Assembly: GCA_029939575.1 (NCBI GenBank)
Contig: JAOZSR010000038.1
Span: 1 to 32,057, forward strand
Length of the DNA stretch: 32,057 nucleotides
Direction: 5' to 3'
Source: Fidelibacterota bacterium
GTDB taxonomy: Bacteria > Fidelibacterota > UBA2242 > JAOZSR01
A model generated the notes under the pieces. That model was not told the origin of the DNA. It made no database searches and worked only from the letters and a program-made list of their open reading frames with translations. This document shows, in pieces, positions 18,801-28,691 of this stretch. A program made the position numbers and the translations under genes. Numbering within the stretch: position 1 is the first letter of the stretch; each line of letters starts with the position of its first letter.

Positions 18801-21767
18801 CCCATCATAAGCAGGCTTTTTCCAATGATTTATCATCATACCATGCATATAAGATATTTTTGTTTCAAAAAGTTTTACATTGAGTTTTTTCATTAATTTT
18901 AATGATGCCTTGCCAAATTCATATCCATTGGTAAATTCTCCAAGAGTTGATAAAATTAGTCCATAATTCACCCAGGCAAAACTTGACATGGGACTGTTTC
19001 CTTTTCTTACAGAAATTTCCGCCATTTTCAAAGATATAATCGGATAATAATCAGGAAAGCCAATATAGGCTGCAACAATTGTGGCACCAAGAACATTCAT
19101 CTGTGCCAGTGTTAGTGCATCTTCTGTAATCGGGAAATCTAATATTTGTCCGGGTTTTACTTTTCTCATTGCTAATTTAACCTTGATAAGATTTACTAAT
19201 ACTGCAAGTTTTAATCCTTTCTTAGGAAGTTTTACTTTTAAAGTTTCCAAAGCATATAATGCAATTTTCATTGATTTTTTTAGATTATGATGAGAAGCAT
19301 GATGAACAATCTGAATAATATAAACATTTGCTGTATCCAGTGGAGATTTTGAATTTTTAATAACTATTTCAAATTGTTTTTCACCTTCATCGTAATTGGA
19401 ATTGAGAAATAATATTTCGCCATAGGCAAGAAAAATTTCAACAGATAACCGGTATAAATTATTGAAAGAATCTTCGGGAAGTAACTCAATTGCCCGCTTA
19501 AAATATTTTTCAGCTAAACGATAGGCAGCATTATTTTTCAATCGCTTACCAATGGTCATATTTAATTTTGCCAGTTCTATCCGTTCATCCTGACTCTGAA
19601 TCAATTTCGCACTGAAATTAAGATGATGAATATAATCTTCAATTCGTTCCTTTTCTAATCCCAGTTTGCGTAGAGATTCCTGTATCTTTTTTCCTATTTT
19701 CAAATGTAACTGAGCAATAGTATTTTTGTCTAATAAATTATAAGCAGCTTCTTGAATTTTCTCGTGTGCAAAAAGAATATTTTCTCTGCTTTTAATTAAT
19801 ATATGAGAAGAAATTAATATTTTAATATGTTCGTAAACCAGAAAATATGTTTTATCAAATAATATCACAATTTGGTTAATAGTAAACTTACTTCCAAGTA
19901 TGGAAAGTTGTGCCAGAAACTCTTTCGTCGATTTCTTTAAATTATTGATTTTTTTAATTAAATGCTCTACAACATTTTTATCAGCAGGAATTTTGTCAAT
20001 TGCTTTAATATTTATTGATATCTGTCCATCATTGTCTTGTTTAATATATTTCTTTTCGAAAAGTAAAGAGAGAAAAGTTCTAATATAAAAAGGATTGCCT
20101 TCGGTTTTTGCTATGATTTGAGATACCAGGGAATCAACATTATCACTATTCTCAGGTAGAATATCAAAAATCCATGAGGATACTGATTTTCTGGAAAGTT
20201 CTTTCAACTTGATATTTGTTTGAGAAATATTATTATCACGAAGTTTAGCCAGAAAAAATGTTAACGGATGGTTAGTGTCTATTTCATTTTCACGATAGGA
20301 AAGAATTATTTGTAAATTTTTAATTTTCTTCTCGATTATAATATTCAATAATGATAAAGTAGCAGAATCTCCCCATTGCAAATTATCAAGAGAAAGAACT
20401 ACAGGTTGACCAACATTACAAATATCCTGAATTAAATCAGAAAATATTTTATTTCGTCTAACAATTGTTTCTTCCGATGAAATCGGGGCAATTACTTGTT
20501 GTTTTCCGATAAGATTAAAAAATTCAGGTATAATATCAATTAATACCTGCCCAAATTCTTTAACAGAGGCTTGAATTTTATTTTTCCAAAAAACAAATGC
20601 TTCATCTCCATTTCCGGAGCATTGTTTTATAAAATTCTGAAAAGCATCTGCAAGTGCTGAATATGCTCTTCCATTATTTTGCTGATCAAATTTTCCAGAT
20701 AAATAAAATCCCTTTTTTTGAGTAATTGGTTTATATAATTCTCTTATTAATGATGTTTTTCCAATTCCCACAGGGCCGGTTACCGTAACAAGTTGCCCTT
20801 TTTGTTTTATGCTATCAAAACAGTCTAACAACTGTTGTTTTTCATCGTTTCTTCCGTATAATGCATTTGTTAAGTAAAATTTATTGGCTATTTCATTTTT
20901 CCCGGGAATAAAATTGGTAATTTCCTCTCTTTTTTCATGAGCTTTCTGGAGATAAATTAAATCATCCTTAACTCCTTTAGCACTCTGATATCGTTCATTA
21001 GGAGACTTCTTGATTAATTTTTCTATAATATTATTTAAAGCAAGTGGAATATCCTGCCTGATTTTTGAAACTGGTTCTGGTACTTTTGCCAGATGAGAAT
21101 AGATAAGTTCGCCGGGATTGGTAACGCTAAAAGGCAGTTTACCGGTAATCATCTGGTATAAGGTTACACCAGCTGAATAAAGATCAGCACGCAGATCAAC
21201 CGGTTTGTTTATTCGGCCAGTTTGTTCTGGTGATATATAGCCAAGTGTTCCATTCATAATATTAGGTGATTCAAAATCAATTATCTCTTCATTAATGCTG
21301 GTAGCAAATTCAAAATCAATTAATTTAATTTTATTAAGATTTACATTTACAAGAATATTTGATGGATTTATATCCTTATGTATTATTTGCAGATTATGGA
21401 CTTCCTCAATAGCAGAAAACAATTCAATAGCAAGGATTAGAAATTCCGTAATCTTAAAGCCGTCTTTTGGTATAAATTTTTTCAAAGAATACATTTTGCA
21501 ATCTTCAAAAACCATTATAGATATATCTTTATAATGTTCGAATTTTATATAATTAATTATATAATTACTTTTGATAGATTTCATGAATTCAAATTCAATT
21601 TTCAGAGCATTCTTAAGGTTCTGAGTCACAGATTCATTTCTAATTTTTAAAATAACCGGATCAGTATTATCTTTCCTGACTGCTCTATACACCTCGGTAT
21701 TTTTACTATTATAAATCTCCTGGATTATTTTATATTTAGAGATATTATACTTTTTCTTATCTTTCAT
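15861..21767 (-). CDS. multidomain Ser/Thr kinase - AAA ATPase - GAF - PAS - PAS - histidine kinase
   Basis: This 1968-residue soluble protein has, in order: a Ser/Thr kinase domain (11-270), a P-loop ATPase (GPVGIGKTS, 331-339; Walker B-like VVLSLDN ending at 462), a long helical TPR-like region (about 700-1260), GAF (about 1300-1455), two PAS domains (about 1462-1575 and 1588-1695), a HisKA domain with phospho-accepting H1720 ([10 protein letters not shown]) and an HATPase domain (N1863; DNGPG 1897-1901; GKGTGLGLS 1921-1929). The Ser/Thr kinase keeps K41 and the catalytic D132 (HKDINPSN), but it has no glycine-rich loop and reads DFE (151-153) where DFG is usual. It may therefore have low or altered activity. 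The architecture is that of HstK-type kinases of cyanobacteria and delta-proteobacteria. No membrane segment is visible. The start overlaps the preceding kinase gene by 11 bp, with AAGGAAA upstream; the response regulator follows with no gap. Confidence 0.93.
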   Translation of the reverse strand: MKDKKKYNISKYKIIQEIYNSKNTEVYRAVRKDNTDPVILKIRNESVTQNLKNALKIEFEFMKSIKSNYIINYIKFEHYKDISIMVFEDCKMYSLKKFIPKDGFKITEFLILAIELFSAIEEVHNLQIIHKDINPSNILVNVNLNKIKLIDFEFATSINEEIIDFESPNIMNGTLGYISPEQTGRINKPVDLRADLYSAGVTLYQMITGKLPFSVTNPGELIYSHLAKVPEPVSKIRQDIPLALNNIIEKLIKKSPNERYQSAKGVKDDLIYLQKAHEKREEITNFIPGKNEIANKFYLTNALYGRNDEKQQLLDCFDSIKQKGQLVTVTGPVGIGKTSLIRELYKPITQKKGFYLSGKFDQQNNGRAYSALADAFQNFIKQCSGNGDEAFVFWKNKIQASVKEFGQVLIDIIPEFFNLIGKQQVIAPISSEETIVRRNKIFSDLIQDICNVGQPVVLSLDNLQWGDSATLSLLNIIIEKKIKNLQIILSYRENEIDTNHPLTFFLAKLRDNNISQTNIKLKELSRKSVSSWIFDILPENSDNVDSLVSQIIAKTEGNPFYIRTFLSLLFEKKYIKQDNDGQISINIKAIDKIPADKNVVEHLIKKINNLKKSTKEFLAQLSILGSKFTINQIVILFDKTYFLVYEHIKILISSHILIKSRENILFAHEKIQEAAYNLLDKNTIAQLHLKIGKKIQESLRKLGLEKERIEDYIHHLNFSAKLIQSQDERIELAKLNMTIGKRLKNNAAYRLAEKYFKRAIELLPEDSFNNLYRLSVEIFLAYGEILFLNSNYDEGEKQFEIVIKNSKSPLDTANVYIIQIVHHASHHNLKKSMKIALYALETLKVKLPKKGLKLAVLVNLIKVKLAMRKVKPGQILDFPITEDALTLAQMNVLGATIVAAYIGFPDYYPIISLKMAEISVRKGNSPMSSFAWVNYGLILSTLGEFTNGYEFGKASLKLMKKLNVKLFETKISYMHGMMINHWKKPAYDGVKYLETSLAKGLETGDYEFASYAANNIMHVTFFAGKKITDLLRQYPKQHEILRQFNKKHTMFEAKFWNQMLIVLNDKNSDGITVKGKLIDENELMPILENNRDYSSLAICKITKMMLAYLANDYETALNNREKSFELHGSVTGTVFIPVSHFFGALTCVQYYKKINKSGKYLSCAKKSLRKLRKWGNAAPDNYLYKAQLVEAEILSINGKMANVLKLYEKSIYNANKGGNKLDLGIAYECMGRYLMEIGFKSMGLMQIQNSYDVFKQWGAINKSNRLKDEFNIKEKNEFSQLSQSINTHSNLTINTILDMETLIASIKSLTSDLQFDTLMENLLGKIMQSSGATRVVYIHNDQNSLVVRAEKYQNAKVKIINSTGIESKELNLPISIIDRCYNDKKKYIIQNIEKDDLTGKKSVLIFPLLRHKSTIGLIFLENDLFTDAFRSEQIQFLKLLAGQAAIAVENSIIFENLNYERNFNSSIIQNSPNLICGINNDGITTFINPAVEQSTGYSKEELIGKNWWEILYPGEEYSQVTEMFKHFTKGEVYNYEMRHINKNGEKRNVSWNSFTKKDGHKNIQEIIGFGIDITARKKAERLSKEHEEQYRLLFERSNDAIFMIEAGTGKYLDANKAAEKLTGRKISELKKTTIFDITPINAQNRLQSISETNENIDFGEVTYLHLNGSKRVALLNAIPITNNIIIGMARDITEQKKSQEIMIQNEKMMSVGGLAAGMAHEINNPLAGIIQNVQVMENRLTKKIPANNEVADKLGIKLELIIDYINERGIATMLQDIKNAGIRASIIVKNMLGFAREGKGSFTSNDLEDLINKTLKLVSTDYDLKKHYDFKLIKIKKKIEQNIPNIFCDAGKIQQVFINIFRNGAEAMMEAKTRNPEFYIRMIFEEKNKMVKLEIIDNGPGLDKDLRKRIFEPFFTTKDVGKGTGLGLSVSYFIITEDHGGEMYVESEDGKGTNFVIRLPINNKLGEI

Positions 21768-24114
21768 ATATAATTTCCTTACTCACAGGTAGTTTAATAA
21801 CAAACCTGGTTCCTTTTCCTTTCTCCGATTCACAGTACATTTCACCACCATGATTTTCAGTAATAATAAAGTAAGATACAGACAGTCCAAGGCCAGTGCC
21901 CTCACCAACCGCTTTGGTTGTAAAAAATGGTTCAAATATTCGTTTCCGAATATCTTCATCCATTCCCGGCCCGTTATCTTCAATTTCAAGAATTACAATA
22001 TTTTTCATCTCATCATGTGATAATTTGAAAATAAACTCCGGTTTTTCAGTTTCTGCTTCAAACATAGCCTGAGCACCATTACGTAAGATATTTAACAAAA
22101 CTTGTTGTATTTTTGCCGCTTCACACTGAACATTAGGGATATTTTCTTTTATTTGTTTGGTTATTTTTATAACCTTAAAATCATATTTTTTTCTTAAATC
22201 ATAATCAGTTGATGCCAACTTCAATGTTTTATCAAATAAATCAGGAAGACCATATAAAGAAAAACTTTCATCACTTTTCCGTGAGAATCCAAGCATATTT
22301 TTGACAATTGTTGATGCCCTGAGACCTGCATCTTTTATATCCTTTAACATACCGGTAATATCACGTTCTGCAATATATTTACTCAGAGATTCAAAATTAA
22401 TCCCATATTTTTCAGCAATTTTTTTATTCATTGGAAAATTTCCGGTAAGTCGATTTTCCATGACCTGCACATTCTGAATAATCCCGGCAAGAGGATTATT
22501 GATCTCGTGCGCCATCCCGGCTGCTAATCCACCAACTGACATCATCTTTTCAGATTGAACCATCATCTCTTCGAGTCGAACTTTATCAGTTACATCATCA
22601 ATACGGATTACAGCACCTTCGACACCATTAGCAATCAACGGATAAATGGTTATATCTTCATAATATGTTCCATCAATTCTCTGTGATGCTCTTTTTCGAT
22701 CTCGCTTAGTCTCACGGGTTTTTATACTTTCCGTTATTTTATCCATCTCAGAGACCATATCTGGTATTAAATCAAATAGTTTTTTACCATGAGCTTTACT
22801 TGCTTCTATCCCACTGCTTTGTTCCGCCGTTTTGTTCCATTGAGTTATCTTAAATTCTGCATCAATCCCAATCAGCATGGATGGCATTGAGTCAATAATA
22901 TTAGTAAGATAATTACGTAGATGATGAACTTCTTCTTCCTGTTCCTTACGTATCGAAATGTCACTACAAACGACAAACACAATTAAAGAACCATCCGCTT
23001 GTTCTATTGAACGTACATATTCCTCAACCCATAGCATACTTCCATTTTTCCTGATTTTCCTAAAAACCCAGTTAATTACTTTGTTTGGGGTCTCTAAACA
23101 ATGTTTAAATCGTTCTTTAACTTTTTCTATATCATCGGGATGAAAAACTTTTAATACGGAATATCCAATTAATTCATCAACACTATAACCCAATTGTTGT
23201 GCCCCATAATCATTTACAGAGAGTACAGTACCTTCATTATTAAGAGTAAAATACATAGTCGGGTTATATTCATATAACTCACGATATTTTTCTTTACTCA
23301 ATCGTAGATTATTCTCTATCTCCTTCCTTTCAATTATAGACTCATGAAGATTGATAATCATGGAATTAAATGATTCTTCAAGAATTTTTAATTCATTTCT
23401 ACCTGATGTTTGGATTTTTATTCTAAAAGTATCCAGGTTGTCTAATCGAATATTTCTTGTTGCCAGGGAAAGTGAAATAAGAGGATTACGTAATAATCGG
23501 GTAGAAAAAAATAAAAATATATACCATAGAGCAACAATTTTTAAAATAGTATTTATTATAAGCATTAAAAAACCTAATTTTACTCTTCGGTAAATCACCG
23601 AACTGTTTGAATAAATTGTAGCATAACCAAGTTTTTTATTTACATTAATATTATTATAAATAATAGGAAATTCATGTTTAAAAATAGCATGTTTATATTT
23701 TTCATTTTTATGGACTATTGATTCCTGTGCAGTTAAGCCTAATTGAGAAACATGTAACCCAACATTTCCAATTTTTTCCCCTTGAGATATTATACCACCT
23801 ACAGCAATATTCAGACAATCTTCATTTTGAATTTTCACACCTACAATCACCGGAATTTTCAACATACCTTCGATTGTGGACTGAAGAGATTCTTGATTTA
23901 AATTCCACATATTAATTGCAAGAACCTGCTCAAAAGTTTTTTGGATATCTTTTAAATCGCGATTAATATTATTTTTTTGATACCCATATTCCATAATCAT
24001 GTGACTTGTGGTTATAACCAATGCAATTACTATATAAAATGCAAATACAATTCTAAGTAATTTAGTAGCAATTGAATCTCTGGTATTAATTTGATTCTCA
24101 TTTGTCATTTTCAA
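21757..24114 (-). CDS. membrane sensor histidine kinase with periplasmic domain, HAMP and two PAS domains
   Basis: The 785-residue protein has a membrane segment at about 18-40, a periplasmic sensor region of about 140 residues ([17 protein letters not shown] motif at 67-83), a second membrane segment at about 180-203, HAMP (about 205-260), PAS (about 275-390), PAS (about 400-510), HisKA with H536 in [10 protein letters not shown], and HATPase to the end. Its start lies inside the end of the solute-binding protein gene (17-bp overlap), so the two are made together. The binding protein may deliver ligand to the periplasmic region, as known for other binding-protein-linked kinases. The catalytic core is identical at DNA level to that of the 1038-residue kinase (see 21785-22559). 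Its own stop overlaps the start of the 1968-residue kinase. Confidence 0.94.
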   Translation of the reverse strand: MKMTNENQINTRDSIATKLLRIVFAFYIVIALVITTSHMIMEYGYQKNNINRDLKDIQKTFEQVLAINMWNLNQESLQSTIEGMLKIPVIVGVKIQNEDCLNIAVGGIISQGEKIGNVGLHVSQLGLTAQESIVHKNEKYKHAIFKHEFPIIYNNINVNKKLGYATIYSNSSVIYRRVKLGFLMLIINTILKIVALWYIFLFFSTRLLRNPLISLSLATRNIRLDNLDTFRIKIQTSGRNELKILEESFNSMIINLHESIIERKEIENNLRLSKEKYRELYEYNPTMYFTLNNEGTVLSVNDYGAQQLGYSVDELIGYSVLKVFHPDDIEKVKERFKHCLETPNKVINWVFRKIRKNGSMLWVEEYVRSIEQADGSLIVFVVCSDISIRKEQEEEVHHLRNYLTNIIDSMPSMLIGIDAEFKITQWNKTAEQSSGIEASKAHGKKLFDLIPDMVSEMDKITESIKTRETKRDRKRASQRIDGTYYEDITIYPLIANGVEGAVIRIDDVTDKVRLEEMMVQSEKMMSVGGLAAGMAHEINNPLAGIIQNVQVMENRLTGNFPMNKKIAEKYGINFESLSKYIAERDITGMLKDIKDAGLRASTIVKNMLGFSRKSDESFSLYGLPDLFDKTLKLASTDYDLRKKYDFKVIKITKQIKENIPNVQCEAAKIQQVLLNILRNGAQAMFEAETEKPEFIFKLSHDEMKNIVILEIEDNGPGMDEDIRKRIFEPFFTTKAVGEGTGLGLSVSYFIITENHGGEMYCESEKGKGTRFVIKLPVSKEIIYER
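21785..22559 (-). repeat. 775-bp perfect direct repeat, copy A (kinase core of the 785-residue kinase)
   Basis: Aligned line by line, 21785-22559 matches 25357-26131 with no mismatch or gap that I could find (constant offset 3572). The tract begins at the final residues of the HATPase domain (..KLPV) and ends just upstream of the H-box (QSEKMM). Beyond both ends the sequences differ at once, even where the proteins remain similar. Confidence 0.93.
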
Positions 24115-25306
24115 CCTTTTTCAACTTGATTTCTGAAATTGCTTCATTCCATAATAATTTTAGTCCGTTACGATCTCTTTGGGAGTATGTATGTTGCAGA
24201 ATTCTATTATTTTCAAAAAAATCCGGAACACCTATGTGGATTCGTTTTTTTTCTTCCATGGTTAGCTCATTTTCAATATTTTCAATGATTGGGGTTAGAG
24301 ATAAATTTCGCATAATATGTTCTACCTGGTATTCAATTGAAAGTAATTTATTAATATATTCCTCTGCAACTTTTTTAAGAAAGGGTTTGTCTTTTAGAGT
24401 ATAGGTGATTGCATAATTATCAATCCAACAAGGCATACCTTCGATAGGTTCTGCAATTTTCCAGGGTTCATTCATTTTTCTCAATGGTCCCATTGCATCG
24501 CCCCAGGACGTAGCGAGAGTCTTTCCGGAAAGATTACACGCTTTATCCACGCCAATCCAAAAAGAATGAGCATTAACTGCCAATTGTTTTAATTTCTCTT
24601 TAAATTCATTGTTATTTAAAATATCATAATTGCTAATAGATTCTTTTGAATATCCCAACATTAATGCAGTGATATTAGCGTTATATATATACTCATTAAG
24701 TCCAATGACATATTTTCCTTTGAATTCAGGATCCCATAATATTTTCCAACTTTGAGGTTCATTCTTCAAAATGGTTGTGTTATAGGCTAATCCATAAGTA
24801 CCTTGACTGACCGGTACGGCATATACCTGTCCATTACTATACAAATGTTCTGCTTTTTGCAGATTGGAAATTACATTTTTAAAATTTGGAATATTTTCTA
24901 AATCCAATGGCAGAAGAAGCTTCTTTTGGATATAAAGATATCGCTCGTCTTTAAAATGATGGTGGGTCATCATTACAATATCTACATTCCCACTTCTGAT
25001 TGAAGGATAAAAATCATCAGACCCAGCAACATAAGAAATTTTCAATGTAATTTTTCGGTTATATTTCTCTTCTATCTGTTTCTTGAATTCATTTATATAC
25101 TTTTCCGGAGCATGCCCTTCCCATATAAGTAATCTTAAAATATTTTCCTCATCAATTTCCGAATTAGATGTTTTTTTGTCATCTATAGATAAAACAGAAT
25201 CAACGGCTAAAAGAAAAGTTATATTGAAACTAATTGCCACTACTATAAATAAAAATAGTATTTTTATTATATTTTTTTCCATATTTTCAATTTCTCTTTT
25301 AACCAT
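24098..25306 (-). CDS. PotD-like extracellular solute-binding protein
   Basis: The 402-residue product starts with an uncleaved-anchor or signal segment (hydrophobic 13-35) and then shows the type-II periplasmic binding fold seen in spermidine/putrescine-type proteins. Landmarks are LRLLIWEGHAPEKYINEF (57-74), GNVDIVMMTHHH, the hinge segment VYAVPVSQGTYGLAYNTTIL, WDPEFKGKYVIG and ATSWGDAMGPL. There is no lipobox cysteine. No ABC permease or ATPase gene is adjacent; the neighbours are two sensor kinases, and the gene overlaps the downstream kinase by 17 bp. A sensory rather than transport role is therefore likely (inference). Ligand is unknown: polyamine, amino acid or other small cation are candidates. 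ATG codons at 25306 and 25282 are both possible starts, the second giving a shorter charged leader. Confidence 0.87.
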   Translation of the reverse strand: MVKREIENMEKNIIKILFLFIVVAISFNITFLLAVDSVLSIDDKKTSNSEIDEENILRLLIWEGHAPEKYINEFKKQIEEKYNRKITLKISYVAGSDDFYPSIRSGNVDIVMMTHHHFKDERYLYIQKKLLLPLDLENIPNFKNVISNLQKAEHLYSNGQVYAVPVSQGTYGLAYNTTILKNEPQSWKILWDPEFKGKYVIGLNEYIYNANITALMLGYSKESISNYDILNNNEFKEKLKQLAVNAHSFWIGVDKACNLSGKTLATSWGDAMGPLRKMNEPWKIAEPIEGMPCWIDNYAITYTLKDKPFLKKVAEEYINKLLSIEYQVEHIMRNLSLTPIIENIENELTMEEKKRIHIGVPDFFENNRILQHTYSQRDRNGLKLLWNEAISEIKLKKVENDK

Positions 25307-25325
25307 TTTGAAAATCTCGATTTAA

Positions 25326-28300
25326 TTACTTAAAATTGCTATCATCATTCTTATTTACAGGTAGTTTAATAACAAACCTGGTTCCTTTTCCTTTCTCCGA
25401 TTCACAGTACATTTCACCACCATGATTTTCAGTAATAATAAAGTAAGATACAGACAGTCCAAGGCCAGTGCCCTCACCAACCGCTTTGGTTGTAAAAAAT
25501 GGTTCAAATATTCGTTTCCGAATATCTTCATCCATTCCCGGCCCGTTATCTTCAATTTCAAGAATTACAATATTTTTCATCTCATCATGTGATAATTTGA
25601 AAATAAACTCCGGTTTTTCAGTTTCTGCTTCAAACATAGCCTGAGCACCATTACGTAAGATATTTAACAAAACTTGTTGTATTTTTGCCGCTTCACACTG
25701 AACATTAGGGATATTTTCTTTTATTTGTTTGGTTATTTTTATAACCTTAAAATCATATTTTTTTCTTAAATCATAATCAGTTGATGCCAACTTCAATGTT
25801 TTATCAAATAAATCAGGAAGACCATATAAAGAAAAACTTTCATCACTTTTCCGTGAGAATCCAAGCATATTTTTGACAATTGTTGATGCCCTGAGACCTG
25901 CATCTTTTATATCCTTTAACATACCGGTAATATCACGTTCTGCAATATATTTACTCAGAGATTCAAAATTAATCCCATATTTTTCAGCAATTTTTTTATT
26001 CATTGGAAAATTTCCGGTAAGTCGATTTTCCATGACCTGCACATTCTGAATAATCCCGGCAAGAGGATTATTGATCTCGTGCGCCATCCCGGCTGCTAAT
26101 CCACCAACTGACATCATCTTTTCAGATTGAATCATCATTTCTTCCAAACGCATCTGTTCTGTTATATCATCTATGCGAATAACTGCCCCCTCAATACCAT
26201 TAGAAACCAGGGGAAATATTGTTACATCTGAAATCTGTTGTTGATTATTAATCTCAATCTGTACTTTACTTATTTTTTTTATTTCATGGGATTTAATCGA
26301 ATCATTTATTTTTTCCATATTTTCTTTAAAATGGGGAAAAAGATTATCAAGATGTTTTCCCTTTGCCTTGTTGTGTCTAACTCCGGTAGCTTTTTCAGTT
26401 TCACTATTCCAAAGTAAAATTTTTCCCTCAGGATTAACAGAAATAATAATAGAAGGCATTGAGTTTACTATATTATCAAGTAATTTTCGCCACTTCTGCA
26501 TTTCTTCGCTGAGTTGCTTTCGTTTTGTAATATCAGTATGAGTTCCAACCATTCTGGCAGGTTTACCAGCCTTGTCATGTTCAACTATTTGACCTCTTCC
26601 CAATATCCACATATAATTTTGATCTTTTTTTCTGAAACGAAATTCTACATGGAATTGTTTTGTTTTCCCTAAAAAATGATCCTCAATAACTTTTTTAACA
26701 TTCTCTATATCTCGGGGATGGATATGTTTTATAAATTCGTCAAAATTACCTGGGAATTCATTGGGACTATAACCTGCCATTGTATAATAACGTTCATCAA
26801 AAAAAATCTGATTGGTTAATATATTCCAATCATACATACCGTCATTAGCAGCAATCATAACTTTAGAAAGCCGGTCAGCGATTGCTTTTAATTCTCTTTC
26901 CATTTTTTTACGTTCTGTAACATCTCGGGCAATACCAAAAATCACCTCTTCACCATACCATTTACCTTTAACAACTTTGATTTCAACATCAATTATTTTT
27001 TTGTTTTTCGATATTAATGGCTCAGTAAGAATATTACTATGCTTTGAAAAAACCAATTTCATTGATTCTGATATTTTATTTCTAATTTCCGGAAGATATA
27101 AATTCATGAAACTCATTCCAAATAATTCTAATTTTGTATATTCCAATCGTTTTTCAAAAACAGGATTAAATTCAACAATTTCTAACCTGGTATTCAAAAC
27201 AAAAATAAAATCATCTATTGTATTAAGGAATAATTCTAAGTTTTCTTTAGATTTTTTTAATTCAATTTCCATCTTCTTTTGCATTGTAATATCTAATACT
27301 GTTCCTATCAATTTCTTGGGATTATTATCAGGAAAATAAGCAATTACTCCCGGTTTTTGAGCACTTACCCATTTCTGATTACCTTTACCTGTGATTATTC
27401 TGAAAATTAGCGGATCATCACTTATTTCATTATTAATATTGGCCATTCTTTTATTGATTATTTCTTTATCATCGGGATAGATAAAATGGTTAATAAAATT
27501 ATTTAAATTATTAAATTTTGATTTTCCTTCAACTTCATAGATATTAGACATCTCCTCAGAAAGAAGGAATGAATTTTCTTCCAGATTCCATTCCCAACTA
27601 CCTAAATGCCCAATCTTTTGGGTTTTTCTTAAGTCTTGTTCTTTTTGTCTTAGGGATTTTACTATTTTTTTTCTTTTATCAATTTCAAATTCAAGTTGAT
27701 CTATTTTTTCTTTGATTTGATGACGCATTTTATTAAAATTTTGTCCCAACAAATAAAATTCATCCTTCACTTCAAGTTTTATTTCTGTTTCAAAATCAGA
27801 ATTAATAATTGTATCAATAGCTTTATTCAAATATGATAAGGGTCTGCTTATTCGTTTCTGAAACCAAAATAAAATGAAATAAATTAAAAATGTTAAGAAA
27901 GTAATTAATAATAGTAAAATAATCCCAACTTGATTCTCTACCAAAGTTATCCGTTCTGCGACACTTTCCCTTAAACCTAAAAAATTAAACCTGATTTTTT
28001 TTTCCAAAACAAGAATTTCATCTAATCTCTCATTATATAGTTTTTCATAATTATTTCTCTCAGACTGAATGTCTGATTGTAATGACATATTTTTTAAGAT
28101 ATTCAATTTGTCATATAAAGTGGTATAATAGTTCCTACATCTGCCAGAAAGAAACAAAGCCAAATCAGTTTGATTTATCATCAAAATCATTTTATCAATT
28201 TCATTTAAAGTATTCTTAAAAACAATATCCCTTTGTTCACTTGTCTTTTGTAATTGTTTCGTAAGGTCATTCATTACAAAAATATTTAATTCCAATATTG

Positions 28301-28442
28301 CTTCTTGTGCTTTTTTAAATTGTTTTTCAATATCATGATAGTTGTACATTTTTTGAAGACTTATAATTAAAAATATCCCGAAAATTATTGTAAAAGAGAT
28401 AAAAAATATTGTTAAATACCTGATTATTTTATTAATTAACAT
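25326..28442 (-). CDS. membrane sensor histidine kinase with HAMP and four PAS domains
   Basis: This 1038-residue kinase is the first gene of the signalling operon. It has a membrane segment at about 8-30, a mostly helical periplasmic region to about 170 (four-helix-bundle type by pattern), a second membrane segment at 171-194, HAMP (195-250), and PAS domains at about 275-390, 400-510, 525-640 and 652-760. The HisKA domain follows with H789 in [10 protein letters not shown], then HATPase to the end. The third PAS looks like the PAS_3 type ([20 protein letters not shown]). AGGAG lies 6 bases before the ATG. The solute-binding protein gene follows after 19 bp. From the H-box to the C-terminus it is identical to the 785-residue kinase over 775 bp, while the last PAS is only moderately similar. 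No DNA-binding domain. Confidence 0.94.
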   Translation of the reverse strand: MLINKIIRYLTIFFISFTIIFGIFLIISLQKMYNYHDIEKQFKKAQEAILELNIFVMNDLTKQLQKTSEQRDIVFKNTLNEIDKMILMINQTDLALFLSGRCRNYYTTLYDKLNILKNMSLQSDIQSERNNYEKLYNERLDEILVLEKKIRFNFLGLRESVAERITLVENQVGIILLLLITFLTFLIYFILFWFQKRISRPLSYLNKAIDTIINSDFETEIKLEVKDEFYLLGQNFNKMRHQIKEKIDQLEFEIDKRKKIVKSLRQKEQDLRKTQKIGHLGSWEWNLEENSFLLSEEMSNIYEVEGKSKFNNLNNFINHFIYPDDKEIINKRMANINNEISDDPLIFRIITGKGNQKWVSAQKPGVIAYFPDNNPKKLIGTVLDITMQKKMEIELKKSKENLELFLNTIDDFIFVLNTRLEIVEFNPVFEKRLEYTKLELFGMSFMNLYLPEIRNKISESMKLVFSKHSNILTEPLISKNKKIIDVEIKVVKGKWYGEEVIFGIARDVTERKKMERELKAIADRLSKVMIAANDGMYDWNILTNQIFFDERYYTMAGYSPNEFPGNFDEFIKHIHPRDIENVKKVIEDHFLGKTKQFHVEFRFRKKDQNYMWILGRGQIVEHDKAGKPARMVGTHTDITKRKQLSEEMQKWRKLLDNIVNSMPSIIISVNPEGKILLWNSETEKATGVRHNKAKGKHLDNLFPHFKENMEKINDSIKSHEIKKISKVQIEINNQQQISDVTIFPLVSNGIEGAVIRIDDITEQMRLEEMMIQSEKMMSVGGLAAGMAHEINNPLAGIIQNVQVMENRLTGNFPMNKKIAEKYGINFESLSKYIAERDITGMLKDIKDAGLRASTIVKNMLGFSRKSDESFSLYGLPDLFDKTLKLASTDYDLRKKYDFKVIKITKQIKENIPNVQCEAAKIQQVLLNILRNGAQAMFEAETEKPEFIFKLSHDEMKNIVILEIEDNGPGMDEDIRKRIFEPFFTTKAVGEGTGLGLSVSYFIITENHGGEMYCESEKGKGTRFVIKLPVNKNDDSNFK
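25357..26131 (-). repeat. 775-bp perfect direct repeat, copy B (kinase core of the 1038-residue kinase)
   Basis: Partner of 21785-22559, same orientation and same reading frame. The upstream protein segment reads [13 protein letters not shown] here and [13 protein letters not shown] in copy A, yet the DNA there has many third-position differences, so the boundary between diverged and identical DNA is sharp. Confidence 0.93.
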
Positions 28443-28691
28443 TAAAAGCTCCTAATAAAATTTTTTTTATATTTTTTTAAATTACAATTCTTTATAGGGT
28501 ATGATTTTTAGAATTGTTTAGTTATCCTTTTAAAGTTTCTGAATAATTCTGCAAAAAATTATTGATACATTTTTGTTGGGAAAATGCAATTCATATATCA
28601 AAGGGGTTATATATAGGTTCAATAATCTTTTGGTATTTAATATTTTTCACTAAAATAAAAGTAGTAATTCTATAGGAAAATATCAACAGCC

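Noticed and set aside
21783-25561. Two identical 68-residue open frames (21783-21989 and 25355-25561) on the minus strand
   Set aside because: They are an alternative frame inside the identical kinase-core tract; their identity simply follows from the 775-bp repeat and they have no ribosome-binding site.
21785-26131. The 775-bp repeat as an insertion sequence or transposon pair
   Set aside because: The repeat is purely the coding sequence of kinase cores in frame, with no transposase, terminal inverted repeats or target-site duplication.
26812-27339. 175-residue plus-strand open frame antisense to the PAS region of the 1038-residue kinase
   Set aside because: It is fully inside a well-supported gene on the other strand, has no family resemblance or start signal, and is composed of residues expected from antisense reading of AT-rich coding DNA.
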